DNA of 64,000 nt, from NCBI GenBank assembly GCA_026018925.1, contig JAKSZU010000009.1:70172949-70236948 (forward strand), read 5' to 3'. The stretch comes from Tupaia tana. Lineage: Eukaryota > Chordata > Mammalia > Scandentia > Tupaiidae. The notes beneath the pieces were generated by a model. It worked only from the letters and a program-made list of their open reading frames with translations, was not told where the DNA came from and did no database searches. Positions 47,592-59,531 of the stretch are shown here, one piece after another. Each line of letters opens with the position of its first letter. Position 1 is the stretch's first letter. The position numbers were made by a program, and so were the translations under genes.

Positions 47592-48167
47592 CTGAATTTT
47601 TAATATGAACTTAAAACCGCTCCAAAAATAGAGCTTATTTATTTCATAAATAATGGCTCAAAGATTTCTTGAACTACTAAAAGACATGATCACAAAATGC
47701 AGGCAGTAGAAAATATGCTTTGTAAAATAGGTGATGATGGATTTGTTACTCGGATTTAATCATTACACAGTGTATACATGTATTGAAACATCACACTATA
47801 CCCCATAAATACGTCTAATTATTATATCTTGTTTAAAAACAATATAAATGAACAATAAATAAAAATAATAAAAATGAAGAAAGGAAATATACCTCTTAAA
47901 ATATTGTAATGCTGCTGCAGAACACCAGACAGAAAGATATACATAGTAGATAAAAGGAATAGTAATTCACCTACAAAAATATCATCAATGACATTGGCAA
48001 AACGTTTCTCTCAAAAGCAACAAAAGAAGCCAGAGATGATGCAATAATTTTTTCAGAATGTTGCTAGAATACAACTATCAAATAGAATTCAGTAGCCAAA
48101 ATTTTTACCTAGGAACAGAAGTGAAACAAAGTCATTTCATGGTGAATAAAAATTAAGTGTACTAGAC

Positions 48168-48452
48168 TAGCCAGTGGAGGGTGGTTGAGGCAGCTGGATC
48201 CCACATGGCTGTCTGTGTGGTTGGAGTCTCAGATCCAATGGTTTGTAAAACATACTCGGCACATATCCGTGCATGCCCAAAATCCATACAATAGAATGGA
48301 ACAGAAGGGATTGCAGGATGGCCATCCTGCCCTCATCCTCAGGGAGTGCTTTCTTTTTCTCTATCTCTATGTTTCTCTCTCTCTTTCCAGAGTATGCATA
48401 TGCCCCATAGTAAATTTTAAAAATAAAAGTAAAAATAAAAAAAAAATCTACC
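48168..48452 (+). mobile_element. Diverged family A SINE
   Basis: Head tagccagtggagggtggttg, ggttggagtctcagatcca, CT-rich body and an AAAAT tail. Confidence 0.75.
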
Positions 48453-49831
48453 TCAGAAGACCTTCACTAAAATGACTTTTAAAGTCCAAAATGTGCAAGG
48501 AATGATCACAGACCTAAGGTCTGAGATCTGAGCTGCAAGAATGGATGATAAGCATGTAAGGACATTTAAATAAGTCTTTTCTGTAAAATAATTATTGAAA
48601 TTTTTGTGGTTAGTTTGTGAATTTAAAAAAAATTAAACATTAGGAAACAAGGGACATATTAGTCAGCAGAGAGTGAATGAAGTTCAAATGTATGAAAGTC
48701 CTTGTATTTTTATAGGGTGTTAAGATATTATTCATATATTTAAGTATGCATAGTAAAATTTCAATGTTAACCAGTAAAAGAAGAAAGACATTGTGTGTAA
48801 CTTCCAGACCATAGAAGAGGGAATCTGGCCTATCCAAAGCATCAATTCAAGGATTTAGGAAAAGAGAGGATAGATGAGAGAGGAGAGAGGACAGAGAGAA
48901 ATTGAGATTTAAGACAATGGAGAGTAAAAATTTTAGTACAAGGTAACAATTAAGATTGGCATAAATCTAGCATAGTAATAAACAAACTATACAGACCCAA
49001 CAAGGTTCACCAGTGAATTGGCAAATTGGCTAAAAAACATATACAGTTTCAAACTGATAAAGAGACAACTAACAACAATTAGGATATAGAAAGACTTAGA
49101 GATAAAGATGGGAAAGAGTGCCAGGCAAACAAACAAAATAAAGCTAGCGAAGCCAAAAATGAGAAAACACAATTTAAGAGTAAAAAGGACTATTAAAGAC
49201 AGAATGAATAAATAATGATAAAAATTTATATTCACTTGAAAATGCAGTGTTAATTTAAACATATATGTTTATATATGCATATTAAAATAATTTCAAATAT
49301 ATAAAGAATAAAATGCTGAAACTACATGGAAAATTAAAAATTTATCATCACCATGAAACTTTCAAAATACCACTCACATTAATATAGACCAAAAAAAAAG
49401 TTTTGAAAAACATCATTAACAAACTTGAATTAATGGACATACATAAATCTAATAAGAAGAAAAATAGAATAGACCATCTAAGTAACCAACATAGGATGTT
49501 TCATAGAAAGTAACTGTGTATTATAAAGAATTGGCATTATACCTATCGTATTTTTGACCTATTGTGAAATTATACTTGAAGTCAATAACAAAACAAATTT
49601 TAAGAGTCCTATACAACTGGAAATAAATATATTCTTAATACTGGGTGCAAAAAGGAAATGTTATTAAAGCAGTTAGTGTACAATGAGACATACATAGTCA
49701 CTTATATCTTAAGTTCTTACACTACAAAATAGTGAAGACATTAATTTTTATTATTATTAATTTTATGCATACAATCACTACACATCATTTAGCTTGTGGA
49801 GAGAATTTATCCTACATGAAATATACCTTAG

Positions 49832-50017
49832 AGGGCCAGCAGGTGTCATGGTGGTTAAGGATGCTGGACTCCCATATGGCCAACCACTGCGGTTTGAGTC
49901 CCAGACCTGCCAGTTTGTTTTCTCACTTTCTCTCTCTCTCTCTTTCCCCCTCTCTGGTCAAATTAAAATAAATAAATTAAGTAAAATAAAATAATTCTTT
50001 TAAAAAAAAGAAAAAAA
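49832..50017 (+). mobile_element. Family B SINE with TSD
   Basis: Head gagggccagcaggtgtcatg and a CT-rich body with an aataaataaattaagt tail. TSD is atatacctta / atacacctta with matching neighbours. Confidence 0.9.
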
Positions 50018-50597
50018 TAAATACACCTTAGATCAGTCCAGTTGACAATACTATACACGTTATCATCAACAGGTAATCAATCATCTTTCCAAATCCCATG
50101 AAGGCAGAAAAGTGTCTAATATTAAAAACTAAAAAAGAGAAATAGATACCAACATGTGGAAGGAAATAGATAATAAAAGCAATAACAAAAAAATAATAGA
50201 AATTAAAACAAATATATGTGAGCCTATTAAAAGTGAGGGTTGAGACAAAACAAGTGAAATAAAATTTTCATTTGGGTCAATAACAGTATTGAAAGGAATA
50301 AGATGCTAAGTCCAAGAATTGTCCAAATGTTTTGGAAAGAAATTAAACAAGACCTAAATAAACAACTTGATATTCCATGTTTTTGGAAAACTTGAGCTCG
50401 TTAAGATGGCAATACTTACTAAATCTGCAGGTTCAAAGATATATCTGTAAAAATTTCAACATTCTTTTTTTAGAAAATGGTATATTTAGTCTATTATTTA
50501 TGTGGAAGTGCAAGGGACTGCTGAGTATTCAAATACAGAATAGCTAAAAAACAATCTTGAAAAAAAATTTTGAGAATTCACACTTGTAAAATTTTTG

Positions 50598-50834
50598 GGG
50601 GATTTGTTTAGGTACCTTATGGTACTCACCAGAAAGACAGACACGCTGAGAGGGAAAATGAAAAATCATCCCCTGGGGAAGATGGTCATGCTACAATCCT
50701 TTTTTCCTTGCCCTTTCAGGTTTGGGGCATGCACGTACAGGCACCCAGCATGAGTTTCAAGTCACTGGATCTGGGATGCAAACTATGGTGAGCTATGTGG
50801 GAGTCCAGTGCAGCACTACACCACTTGCTGGCCC
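50598..50834 (-). mobile_element. Diverged family A SINE with TSD
   Basis: Minus-strand copy flanked by tcacacttgtaaaatttt and tcacacttataaatttt. Confidence 0.85.
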
Positions 50835-51004
50835 TCACACTTATAAATTTTAAAGCTTACTGCAAAACTACAGCAATTAAGACAATATAGCATACACATA
50901 ACAAAATAAATAAAAAATGGACTAGAAGTAAGGGCCTAAGAATACATCTATATATTTTGGTCAGTTGATTTTTAATTTTTTTATTTATTTGAGCTATTAT
51001 GCTC

Positions 51005-51268
51005 TTTTTTTTTTTTTTTTTGGAGAAATTTTCACTATAGGGCGCATGCACTCACCAGACAGACAGAGAGAGAGAGACAGGAAGTGAAAAATCACCCCCC
51101 AGAGGGAATAGCTACGCTGCAGTCCCTTCTCCTCCGTTCTCCTCTCGGGTTCTTGGGCACGCACGCACACGCGTCTGGCTTGAGTTTTAAGTCACCGGGT
51201 CCGGGACGCGAACCGCGGTCAACCATGTGGGAGTCCAGCGACATAGCCATTAAGCTAACTGCTGGTCC
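51005..51268 (-). mobile_element. Family A SINE
   Basis: Full-length CpG-rich copy with poly(T) on the left. A short tgctctt repeat flanks it. Confidence 0.9.
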
Positions 51269-51269
51269 C

Positions 51270-52349
51270 TGCTCTTATTTATTTTTAGTATGATTTTTGA
51301 TACATATATAATTGCTATACATATGTTTGAGGTACAGTATTTTTTTTTAAATATACATACAATGTATACTAATCAAATCAAAGATAGAGACATATTCGTC
51401 TTATTTGACATTGATCATTACATTATCTTATGCTCATTTGATAATAGTTCTACTAGTTGTCTTTTCCATGGATGGGGTATATATTGAATTGTAATAAAAT
51501 TTTTAATATGCTGTGATACACCATTCCATAGCTTATTTCACTTGTTTATATTCATTTTTGAATGAATGCAATAATGAATATTTCCTATTGAAACTCCCCA
51601 CTCTGCAGCTTTTGATTACCTACCAATACTCTATTTCTTTGCAATTAAGTCCTTAAGTTTCTGCTATAAAGTACAGACATTCAGTATATGTTAAGCTGGG
51701 ACACACAGTACTTGTCTTTCATAGCCGGTCTTATTAGCATTATGTCTTCTAGATTTGTCCGTTTTGTGTCAAATAACAGAATATCATTTTTTTCTTTAAT
51801 AATGGGTAGTATTCCACTGTGCAAATGTGCCACATTTTCTCAATCCACTAATTGGTTGTTGGGCACTTCAGTTGAATTCAACTCTTAACTATTGCGAATA
51901 ATGCTGCAATAAACCTGATGTTCAAATGTCTCTCCCACAGTGATTTCCTGTCCTTTGAGTAAATGTCCAAAAGAGGGACTACTAGGTCCTATAGTAGTTA
52001 TATTATTTAATTTTTGAGAAACCTCCATACAGTTTTTCACAATACTAATTTATATTGCCACTAGCAGTGCACTAAGGTTCTCTTTCCTCCCAAACGTGAC
52101 CAACACTTTGTTATTCCTTGTTTTCTTTTTTGTTGTCATTCTTCATTTTGTTGTTTTCCTTGTAAACATAGCTGTTTTAACTGAGATTAGGTTATATTAC
52201 GTGTGGTTCAATGTGTATTTCCTGTATGATAAAAGATGTGGAACATTTGTTATTTCATTTGCTTTTTAGCCATTTGTGTCTTCTTTTCAGAGTGATCTGT
52301 TCAGATCGATTGTGCATGCTTAAATCGGTTTATTATTGTTTTTGTTTCT

Positions 52350-52393
<44 letters not shown>

Positions 52394-52600
52394 AGATGAG
52401 CTGAGTTTCTTGTATATTCTGGCTTCAATCCCTTACTTAAAGTCTAGTTTGCAAATATTTTCTTCTACTCTGTGTTTTATATTTTATCTTGCTTATTGTT
52501 TCATATGCTGTGCAGAATCTTTTTAGCTTGCTGAAGTTCCACTTGTCTATTTTTGATGTTGTTGTCACAAATAACTTTCTCTTCAGTATATATTGAGTGG
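51270..52600 (-). mobile_element. LINE-1 3' end
   Basis: Minus-strand L1 3' UTR (51270-51720) and ORF2 C-terminal region (to 52600), with reversed wording such as gtagtattccactgtgcaaa and gcaataaacctgatgttcaa. A 40-base T run (52352-52391) is an expansion of a natural T-rich spot. Confidence 0.75.
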
Positions 52601-53140
52601 GGATACACACTTTTTTTAAATTTTTGTCTTTTATTTTTCTTTCTCAGATTAATTAAATTCACATTTTACATAAAGTCCCCATTGTGATGTATACAATATA
52701 CATATATATATAGTTTTCAACAGAGAACTCTACATTTTTTTGGTGTTAAATGTTTCTTCCCTTTGCCCCTCACGCCCACTCTCTACTACCCACTCCCCTC
52801 CCTTGCAGCCTCTGGTATCTACATTTATCCTTTCCACTATCATATCTTCAGATCTTTCTCCTTTTGCCAGAGTGCTGATATTTTTTTTTTATCATTGCAC
52901 ATCTTTACAGTGTACAACATGGTTTTTCCCAGCATGAGTACAGTGTACATTAGTCAAGACAGTGATATTACCATATACATTATCAACAGACAACTTTTCA
53001 TTTTTGTGTCTATTAAGTGTGTTGTTTGTTCCCTGAATCCCTCCCTTCCGCCCTCCATTACTCATTCCCATTACCTCTCCCATACTGTCTCTAGCATCTG
53101 CAGTTGCCATCCCTGCTATTATACCCTCCAGTTCTTTCAG
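52601..53140 (-). mobile_element. Two L1 3' UTR pieces in tandem
   Basis: 52601-52880 and 52881-53140 each restart with L1 3'-end wording (tttacataaagtccccattg; catctttacagtgtacaaca). The second continues as the left flank of the GC-rich insertion and is the 3' UTR of the L1 that resumes at about 54120. Confidence 0.6.
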
Positions 53141-54120
53141 TTTTTTTTTTTCAATTATCAGCTCATACAGTTTTCAACAATAGGGAACACAGATTCTATT
53201 CAGGGTTGGATTAAGGGTGGGTCTCATGCAGTTCCGCAATTGTAGGTGAGTCTCCATGGAAGCAGAGATGGTTATCAGTTGATGCGGCACAGCATCCATC
53301 TTGCGATTACTGGGAATGGTGTTGTGGGGATCTGCAACGTGAGTCATCCTCGGGTATCTGGCTTCCTTAAGAATGGTAGAGTAGTTCTTGTTTTTCCCTG
53401 AGGTAATGCAGGGCTGGTAACCATCATCTTCTCACTGTCCATAGGCAGAGAAAATCCTCCTATACAATATATTTCTCAATTGGTTTAAGACAGCTAAAGT
53501 TTCTTTCTGTTGCTTATAGTTGCAAGTTCTTAATCCTTGTTTTAGGCTTCAACTTGTCGCCCGTGGCTGGCGGCCATGTGTAGGCGCAGACCTGGCTGCC
53601 ATGCGCAGACCCGGGGGCCACGCACAGGCGCAGGCCCAGGCCCGGCGGCCACGTGCAGGCACAGGCCCGGCAGCCACGCGCAGGCCCGGTGGTCACGCGC
53701 TGGCCCGGCGGCCACGCGCAGGCCCGGTTGCCACGTGCAGGCGCAGGCCCGGCAGCCACTCGCAGGCACAGGCCCGGCAGCCACGCGCAGGCGCAGGCCT
53801 GGCAGCCACGCACAGGCCCGGCAGCCACGCTCAGTCCCGGTGGCCACGCGCAGGCCCGGGGGCCACGCGCTGGCCCGGCGACCACGCTCAGGCCCAGCAG
53901 CCACATGCAGGCGCAGGCCCGGCGGCCATGCGCCGGCCCGGCGGTCACACGCCAGCCTCCAGCGCGCAAATGCGCGCGGGTCTCTGTGCCTCCTCCCGCC
54001 CACCCGCCCGGCCAAAGAACACCCAGCGCCGGAGAGGCAGCGGGGGCCGGGCAGTCCGGGCCGCAGCACGCGGAGCAGAGCCCCGCACCCTGGGCCGCCT
54101 GGCGCAGGTGCCCTGGACAC
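53141..54120 (-). mobile_element. GC-rich composite insertion: CpG segment, minisatellite, A-tailed 3' segment
   Basis: Minus-strand order: a CpG-rich unique segment (54120-53961), about 18 tandem units (53960-53564), a 410-bp unique segment of ordinary composition (53563-53152), then an 11-base A tail (53151-53141). It breaks an L1 3' UTR. Compared with the sister L1 at 58.3-58.4 kb, about 60 bp of target is missing and no TSD is visible. Long open frames occur on both strands, but only because the GC-rich units contain no stop triplets. The 3' segment includes ttgcaactataagcaacaga, resembling an old DNA-transposon repeat. It could be an SVA-like composite retroelement, an L1 5' UTR variant, or a retrocopy of a non-coding RNA. 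Confidence 0.6.
53564..53960. repeat. 19/25-bp GC-rich minisatellite
   Basis: Base unit ggcggccacgcgcaggccc (19 bp). Several units carry an extra 6 bases (gcgcag or gcacag), giving 25 bp. I count about 18 units. Spacing of cacgcg is exactly 19 bp at 53675, 53694 and 53713. Confidence 0.9.
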
Positions 54121-54631
54121 TTATTTTTTTTTGATTGACTGACTTACTTTTCTTAGCATTAAATCTTTATTCATCCAATTTGTATCACATGACCGGGTCT
54201 CATTGTTCTTTAAGGTCCATAGCATAAATGTATGACATTTTTTCAAACCAGTCATCAGTTCTTGGACACTTAGGTTGATTCCATGTGTTAACAATTGTTA
54301 ATAATACTGTAATAAACATGAATGTGCAAGTACTTTACTACTGAGTATTTTCCCTTTCTTTCAGTAAATACACAAGGAGTGGAATTACTGGATCATATGG
54401 TAGTTGTATTTGTAGGTTTTTGTGAAACGTTCATATTGTTGTCAATTGTGGCTGTACCAGTTTACATTCCTACCAGCAAGGTAAGAATCTTCCATTTTCA
54501 CCAAGCCTTGCCAGTTTTTGTTCTTTATTTTTTTGATCAAAGCCATTCTTACTGGGTTTAAGTGGTATCTCATTGTGATTATAATTCACATTTCCCTTTC
54601 AATAAGAGATATTGAATTTTATTTTAGTTTA

Positions 54632-54913
54632 TTTTAGCTTATGTTATAGGGCATATGTACTCACTGGAGACACACACACACACACACACACAGAGAGAGA
54701 GAAAGAGAGAAAAATGAGAAACCAACTTCTAGAGGGGATAGGAATGCCACTGTCTTTTCTGTGCAATCCCTTCTCCTCCGTTCTCCTTTGGGATCTTGGG
54801 CACACACGCACACACGCCTGGAGTGAGTTTTAAACCACCAGGTCCAGGACATGAACCGTGGTCGACTACGTGGGAGTCCAGCGACATAGCCATTACACTA
54901 ACTGCTGGCCCCT
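54632..54913 (-). mobile_element. Family A SINE with CA run
   Basis: Minus-strand copy with an intact head and a CA/GA run at about 54670-54702 in the CT-rich part. It also has an unusual short insertion near 54745-54765 (actgtcttttctgtgcaat). Confidence 0.85.
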
Positions 54914-54932
54914 GTATCTCGTTCAATATTCA

Positions 54933-54982
54933 ATTTCCTTCTTTCTTTCCTCCTTCTTCTTCTTCTTCTTCTTTTTTTTTTC
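54933..54982 (+). repeat. (CTT)n pyrimidine tract
   Basis: ttccttctttctttcctcc followed by repeated ctt and a T run. Confidence 0.85.
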
Positions 54983-56790
54983 CACTTCTTCAGTTTTCCT
55001 TATAGAGGTCTTTCACCATTTTGGCTAGGCGTATTTCTAGGTTTGTTATTGTTTGTTTGTTCTTGTAGTTAGTATAAATGGGACTGCTTTTTCAAATCCA
55101 GCTCAGTCTGTTCATTGTTAATACATTAAAAAGGTATACATTTCTGTATTTTTTTTGTATCCTGTAAATTACAGAATTTATTTATCACATCTAGGAGTTT
55201 TTTTAATGGCTTCTTTTGGGTTTTCTGTGTAATCATCCTGTCATCTGTGAATAGGGACAATTTCACTTATTTTTCCTGTTTGAATGCCTTTTATTTTGTT
55301 CTCTTGTCTTAATGTGTTGGCTAGAACTTGCAGTACCATATTGAAAAGGAGAAAGTGGACAGCCTTTTCTTGTTCAAGTTTTTATTGGAAAAGCTTCAAG
55401 CTTTCTCCCATTTAGTATGATGTTAACTATGGATGTTCCTATATGGCTTTTATTGTTTTGAGAAATGTCCCTTCTATACATTTTTTGCTGAGAATTGTAA
55501 GCAGGTAGGAATTTTATATTTTATTGAATGCTTTTTCAGTACCAATTTATAAGATCATATGGCTTTTATCTTTCCTTATGTTAATGCGATATATTATATT
55601 TATTGCTTTGTATATGTTGACCTAATTTGGCATCTCATGATGAAGCCTACATGGTCCTGGTTTACAATCTTTTTAAAGTGCTGTTGAATTAGATTTGCTA
55701 TTATCATGTTGAAGATTTTTGCATCAGTTACTGGTCTGTAGTTTTCTTCTCTTGTAATGTCCTTGTGTGCTTTTGGTATCAAAATGATTGAGATTCCATA
55801 GAATGAATTTTTTATTGGGGGGGAGGAGCATGTTCCTTCCATTTGATTTTTTGAAATACTTTGAGAAAACTTGGAATTAATTATTCCCTAAAAGTTTGTA
55901 GAATTCAGAAATGATGTTGGGATCTGGACTTTTACTTGTTGGGAAACTATTTATTACTGTTTTCAACTCACTGCTTTTTATTGGTATAATCAGTCTGTTC
56001 AAGCTTTCTACTTTTTTCTGATTCAATCTAGGGACACTGTATTTGTCTAGAAATGTGTCCATTTCATCTAGGATTTTTTGTTTGTTGGCATAAAGTTGCA
56101 GGTAGTATTCTCTTATGATCATTTGTATTTCTACAACATCTGCTGTAATATTGTCTATTTCATTACATATGGCTCCTTTCTCTTTTTTTTTCTTGTTTAG
56201 TCTAGCTAGTGGTTTATCAATTTTGTTTATTTTCTCAAATAACCAGCATTTTGTTTTGTTAATATCTTGTGTTATTTTTTATTATCTCTTTCATTTATTT
56301 ATACTCTAGTTTATATTGTTTGTTTTATTTTAGCACTATTAATGTTTTTTGTTATTGCTTCTACAGTTCCTTGAGATGGGTCATTTGGTTGTTTATTCTC
56401 CATTTATCCATTTTTTCCTTGGGAGCACTAATTGCTATAAACATCCTTAAACACTGCTTTTGCTGTGTCCCACAGATTATGGAATGTTATATCTTGATTA
56501 TAATTTGTGTCAAGGAATTTTAAAATTGCAGTCTTAATTTATTCAGTAGTTTTGAAGTCATTCAGGAGTAAATTGTCTAGTTTCCATGTATTTGTGCATT
56601 TCAAATGATTCTTTTGATGTTGATTTTAAGTTTCATTCCATAGTGGTCAGAAAATATTCTTGCTTTTGTATCTATACTTTTATATTTGTATAGGCTTGTT
56701 TCATGTCCTATTATGTGATCAATCATTAAAAATGTTCCATGTGGGGCTAAACAATATGTATTTGATAGCTGTTTGGTGAAGTGTTTTATA

Positions 56791-57080
56791 AGTGTCTGTC
56801 AAATAGAGTTGGTTGGCTTCGTTTTGCTCCCATGTCTCTTTGTTCCTTTTCTGTCAAGATGACACCCTGTGGTAACACTGAAGTCTTGAAATCTCCAAAA
56901 AATTAGAGTGTTGCATAGGAATTCTTTACATACACCAGTATCCTGAAATGTTTCCCCTACATTTTCCTCAAGTAGATGCTTAATCATCTTAATCATATTA
57001 ATCATCTTAATCTTTAATCCTTACATTTCTGGTCAATTAATCTTTGACAAGGATGCCAAACTCTTTCCGTAAGTAAATAA
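56791..57080. other. Unassigned DNA
   Basis: Between the truncated L1 and a family C SINE. A short aatcatcttaatc repeat is visible near 56985-57012. Nothing else is recognised. Confidence 0.4.
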
Positions 57081-57294
57081 CAGTGGTGCACAGTGGTAGT
57101 GAACTTTACTCACATGGTAAATGTCCTGAGTACATATCCTAGGACCTTCATGAACACATAAGATAAGTTACTGAGCACCCATGTGAGCTGTGTAACTAGT
57201 TACAGATCTGGAAAAAGGGGATTATAACATGATAAGATCTCATGGAGGGTGCCTATTTCTGTGTCTGTCTCTCATGAGAGAAATAAACTTTTAA
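57081..57294 (+). mobile_element. Family C SINE, diverged
   Basis: acagtggtgcacagtggtag head and gtacatatcctaggacctt, with tcatgagagaaataaacttt at the end. Confidence 0.75.
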
Positions 57295-57426
57295 AATTTT
57301 CACATTTTATTGTAAGTAAAGTTGGATAAATTTCAAATTTCTATCTTTTAATAAATTGATTAACTGTCCATTTTTTATTTAACTGTTTTTATTGATTGGC
57401 GATAACTTTTTAGATTGAAATTATTA

Positions 57427-57685
57427 TTTTTTTTTTGTTTTTTAAGAGAGAATTTTGCTATAGGATATGTGTGCTTACCGGAGAGACAGAGAGACAGAAA
57501 GCAAGAAATCACCCACAGGGGGGATGACTATGCAGCAATTCCTTCTCCTCCATTCTCTTCCTGGGATCTTGGGCACGCAAGCACACGCACCCGGTGTGAG
57601 TTTCAATCCACCCATTCCAGAATTCGAACCATGGTCAACTGTGTGGGAGTCCAGTGATGTAACCATTACACCATGTGCTGGTCCT
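57427..57685 (-). mobile_element. Family A SINE
   Basis: Minus-strand copy, moderately diverged, with T-rich left end and a head ending at 57685. Confidence 0.9.
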
Positions 57686-57719
57686 TAGATTAAAATGATT
57701 AACCTTTGGTCAGCCTAAA

Positions 57720-59020
57720 TTATAAATATCTCACCTGTTCTTTTTCCTTTTTTTTCTTTATTATTATTATTTATACATCTGATCACCATACATAACTTAG
57801 ATTGTAAAGCTACTTTACCCAGTATGATAAACACTTTAGTCCAGTCCAGTTGAGAATACTATACACATCCTCATCAACAGATAAAAAACCATATCTGTGT
57901 CCCACAAATGTCGACCTCTCTATTTTTTTCCCAAATTTCCTTTCTTATGCTCTTCCCTTCTCACACTTTTCTTCCACTTTGTCTCTAGTGTTCACAATAT
58001 CTTTTTTTTTCTTTTCTTTTTTTCTTTTTTCTTTTTTGGAGAGGTTTTAGCTATAGGGCGCGTGCACTTGCCAGAAAGACAGAGAGAGACAGAGAGACAG
58101 AAAGTGAGAAATCACCCCTCAGGGGGGATGGCCACACCACAGTCCCTTCTCCTCCATTCTCCTCTCGGGATCTTGGGCACACACGCACACGCACCCGGCA
58201 TGAGTTTAAGCCACCGGGTCCAAGACTCGAACAGCAGTCGACTACATGGGAGTCCAGCGACAAAGCCATTACACTAACTGCTGGTCCCTGTAAAAATTTT
58301 TAATGCTTTTATGTCCTCCAGACTTTCAGTCTCTACTATATAGTATGGACAGTCAATATATGTTAAGTGGAGACATACAATGTCCTTATTTCATAGCCTG
58401 GCTTGCTTCACTCAGCAACAAATCTTCCACATTCATCCACTTTCTATCAAATTCCAGGGTCTTGTTGTTTTTTTATGGCTTAAAAGTATTACATGGAATA
58501 TATGTGCCATACTTTTTCAATCCATTCATCTGTTCTTGGACATTTGGGCTGGTTCCATGTCTTAGCAATCGTGAATAATGTTGTGATAAATATAGTTGTG
58601 CAAGTGCTTTTCTGACTGAGAATTCTCCTGTCCTTTAGGTAAATACCCAGGAGAGGAATTGCGGGATCATATGATTGTTCTATTTGAAGGTCTTTGAGGA
58701 ACCTCCATATTGCTTTCCACAGTGGCTGGACCAATTTATGTTACCATCAACAATGTAGGAGTTTTACCCTTTCACCACAATCTCCTCTAGCACTTATCAA
58801 TTTTTTTTTTAAATCTTTGCCATTCTGATGGGGTTAGGGTATCTCACTGTGGTTTTGATCAGCATCTCCCTTATGATAAGGGATGTTGACCATTTCTTTA
58901 TATGCTTTTTGTCTGTTCATATGTCTTAGATAGCTGTTTATTCAACTAATTTCTCCATCTTTTAATTGGGTTAATCATTTTCTTCCGGGTAAGCCACTTG
59001 ATTTTCTTTTGTATTCTGGT
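57720..59020 (-). mobile_element. LINE-1 3' end with good ORF2 C-terminal frame
   Basis: Minus-strand 3' UTR from about 57740, broken by a family A SINE at 57990-58288, then ORF2. The frame 58734 to 58489 encodes 81 residues with QSYDPAIPLLGIYLK and TLFTIAKTWNQPKCPRTDEW, the well-known C-terminal stretch of L1 ORF2p. The element is 5'-truncated near 59020, so it is a dead copy, though a fairly young one. Confidence 0.85.
57990..58288 (-). mobile_element. Family A SINE
   Basis: Full-length with a long mixed CT/T left end. Most of the head is intact, but box B is altered (ctgttcgagtc). Confidence 0.9.
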
Positions 59021-59284
59021 TTAACTTTTGTTTTATAGTATGCTTAATAATGGAGGTATGTTTGATTGCTAAGAGTGAACTCCATCAGTCATTTCCTTTA
59101 TGTTTTCTGCCTGAGCAGTTCAAGAGGTCTCTTTTTTTCATAATATTTCATGTGTGTGTGTGTGTGTGTGTGTGTATTTAGTTGACCTTATATGTTTATT
59201 TTTTCTAAAATTAGACTTTCAAATTTAGCGGTAATTACCTTTCCAAATACCATGTAGGCACATTAAAAACATCTTTTTTAAAAT
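59021..59284. other. Unassigned DNA with a GT run
   Basis: (GT)n at about 59153-59175. No other landmark. Confidence 0.4.
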
Positions 59285-59389
59285 GTGAACATGTGTTATC
59301 AGGAGACAGAAAGAGGGACATTGAGAAAGCATCCCTCAGTGGGGATGACCACTTCACAATCCCTTCTCTTCCTTTCTTTCCAGATTTAG

Positions 59390-59430
<41 letters not shown>

Positions 59431-59531
59431 GCACCTGGTGTGTTTTTTAAGCCACTGTGTCCAGGAGTCAAACCAGACAGTAAGTCATGTGGGATTCAGC
59501 CACTTTAACCACCACATCACCTGGCTAACCC
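59285..59531 (-). mobile_element. Diverged family A SINE with CA expansion
   Basis: Minus-strand copy. The internal segment has expanded to (CA)n at about 59392-59427, which is (GT)n in element orientation. Confidence 0.8.

Larger units (their letters stand above)
43076..47830 (+). mobile_element. Old LINE-1, ORF2 to 3' end, multiply interrupted
   Basis: ORF2 endonuclease wording at 43130-43376 and about 44150-44790, then a jump (RT core missing) to the C-terminal part (44800-45370, 45840-46050). The 3' UTR runs to about 47640, with a further L1 3' end to 47830. Hosted insertions are a Tigger-like element, a solo LTR and SINEs at 43587, 46052 and 47331. Confidence 0.65.
47880..50997 (+). mobile_element. 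Old LINE-1, ORF1 end through ORF2
   Basis: ORF1 C-terminal wording at 47880-48165, then degenerate ORF2 to about 50995. Examples are catacataaatctaataaga near 49440 and agcttactgcaaaactacag near 50850. SINEs interrupt at 48168, 49832 and 50598. No usable frame. Confidence 0.55.
54121..56790 (-). mobile_element. LINE-1 ORF2, 5'-truncated
   Basis: Continuation of the L1 broken by the GC-rich insertion. Two frames retain reverse-transcriptase features. 55842 to 55600 encodes [23 protein letters not shown] and [15 protein letters not shown] (RT region, cut by stops). 56122 to 55877 encodes [20 protein letters not shown] and [15 protein letters not shown], the segment just before the RT. The element ends near 56790. 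A family A SINE sits at 54632-54913. Not functional. Confidence 0.8.

Noticed and set aside
52352..52391. 40-base T run as the tail of a separate SINE
   Set aside because: No SINE body is attached on either side, and the flanks are continuous L1 ORF2 sequence with a natural T-rich spot here.
53564..53960. Promoter CpG island of a host gene
   Set aside because: The CpG-rich block is a minisatellite inside an insertion that breaks an L1, with no exon or splice structure nearby. Promoter activity remains possible but is unsupported.
53520..54142. Long open reading frames on both strands (up to about 200 codons)
   Set aside because: They are present in several frames at once because the GC-rich units contain no stop triplets. 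The predicted proteins are low-complexity Ala/Gly/Pro/Arg repeats with no supporting gene signals.
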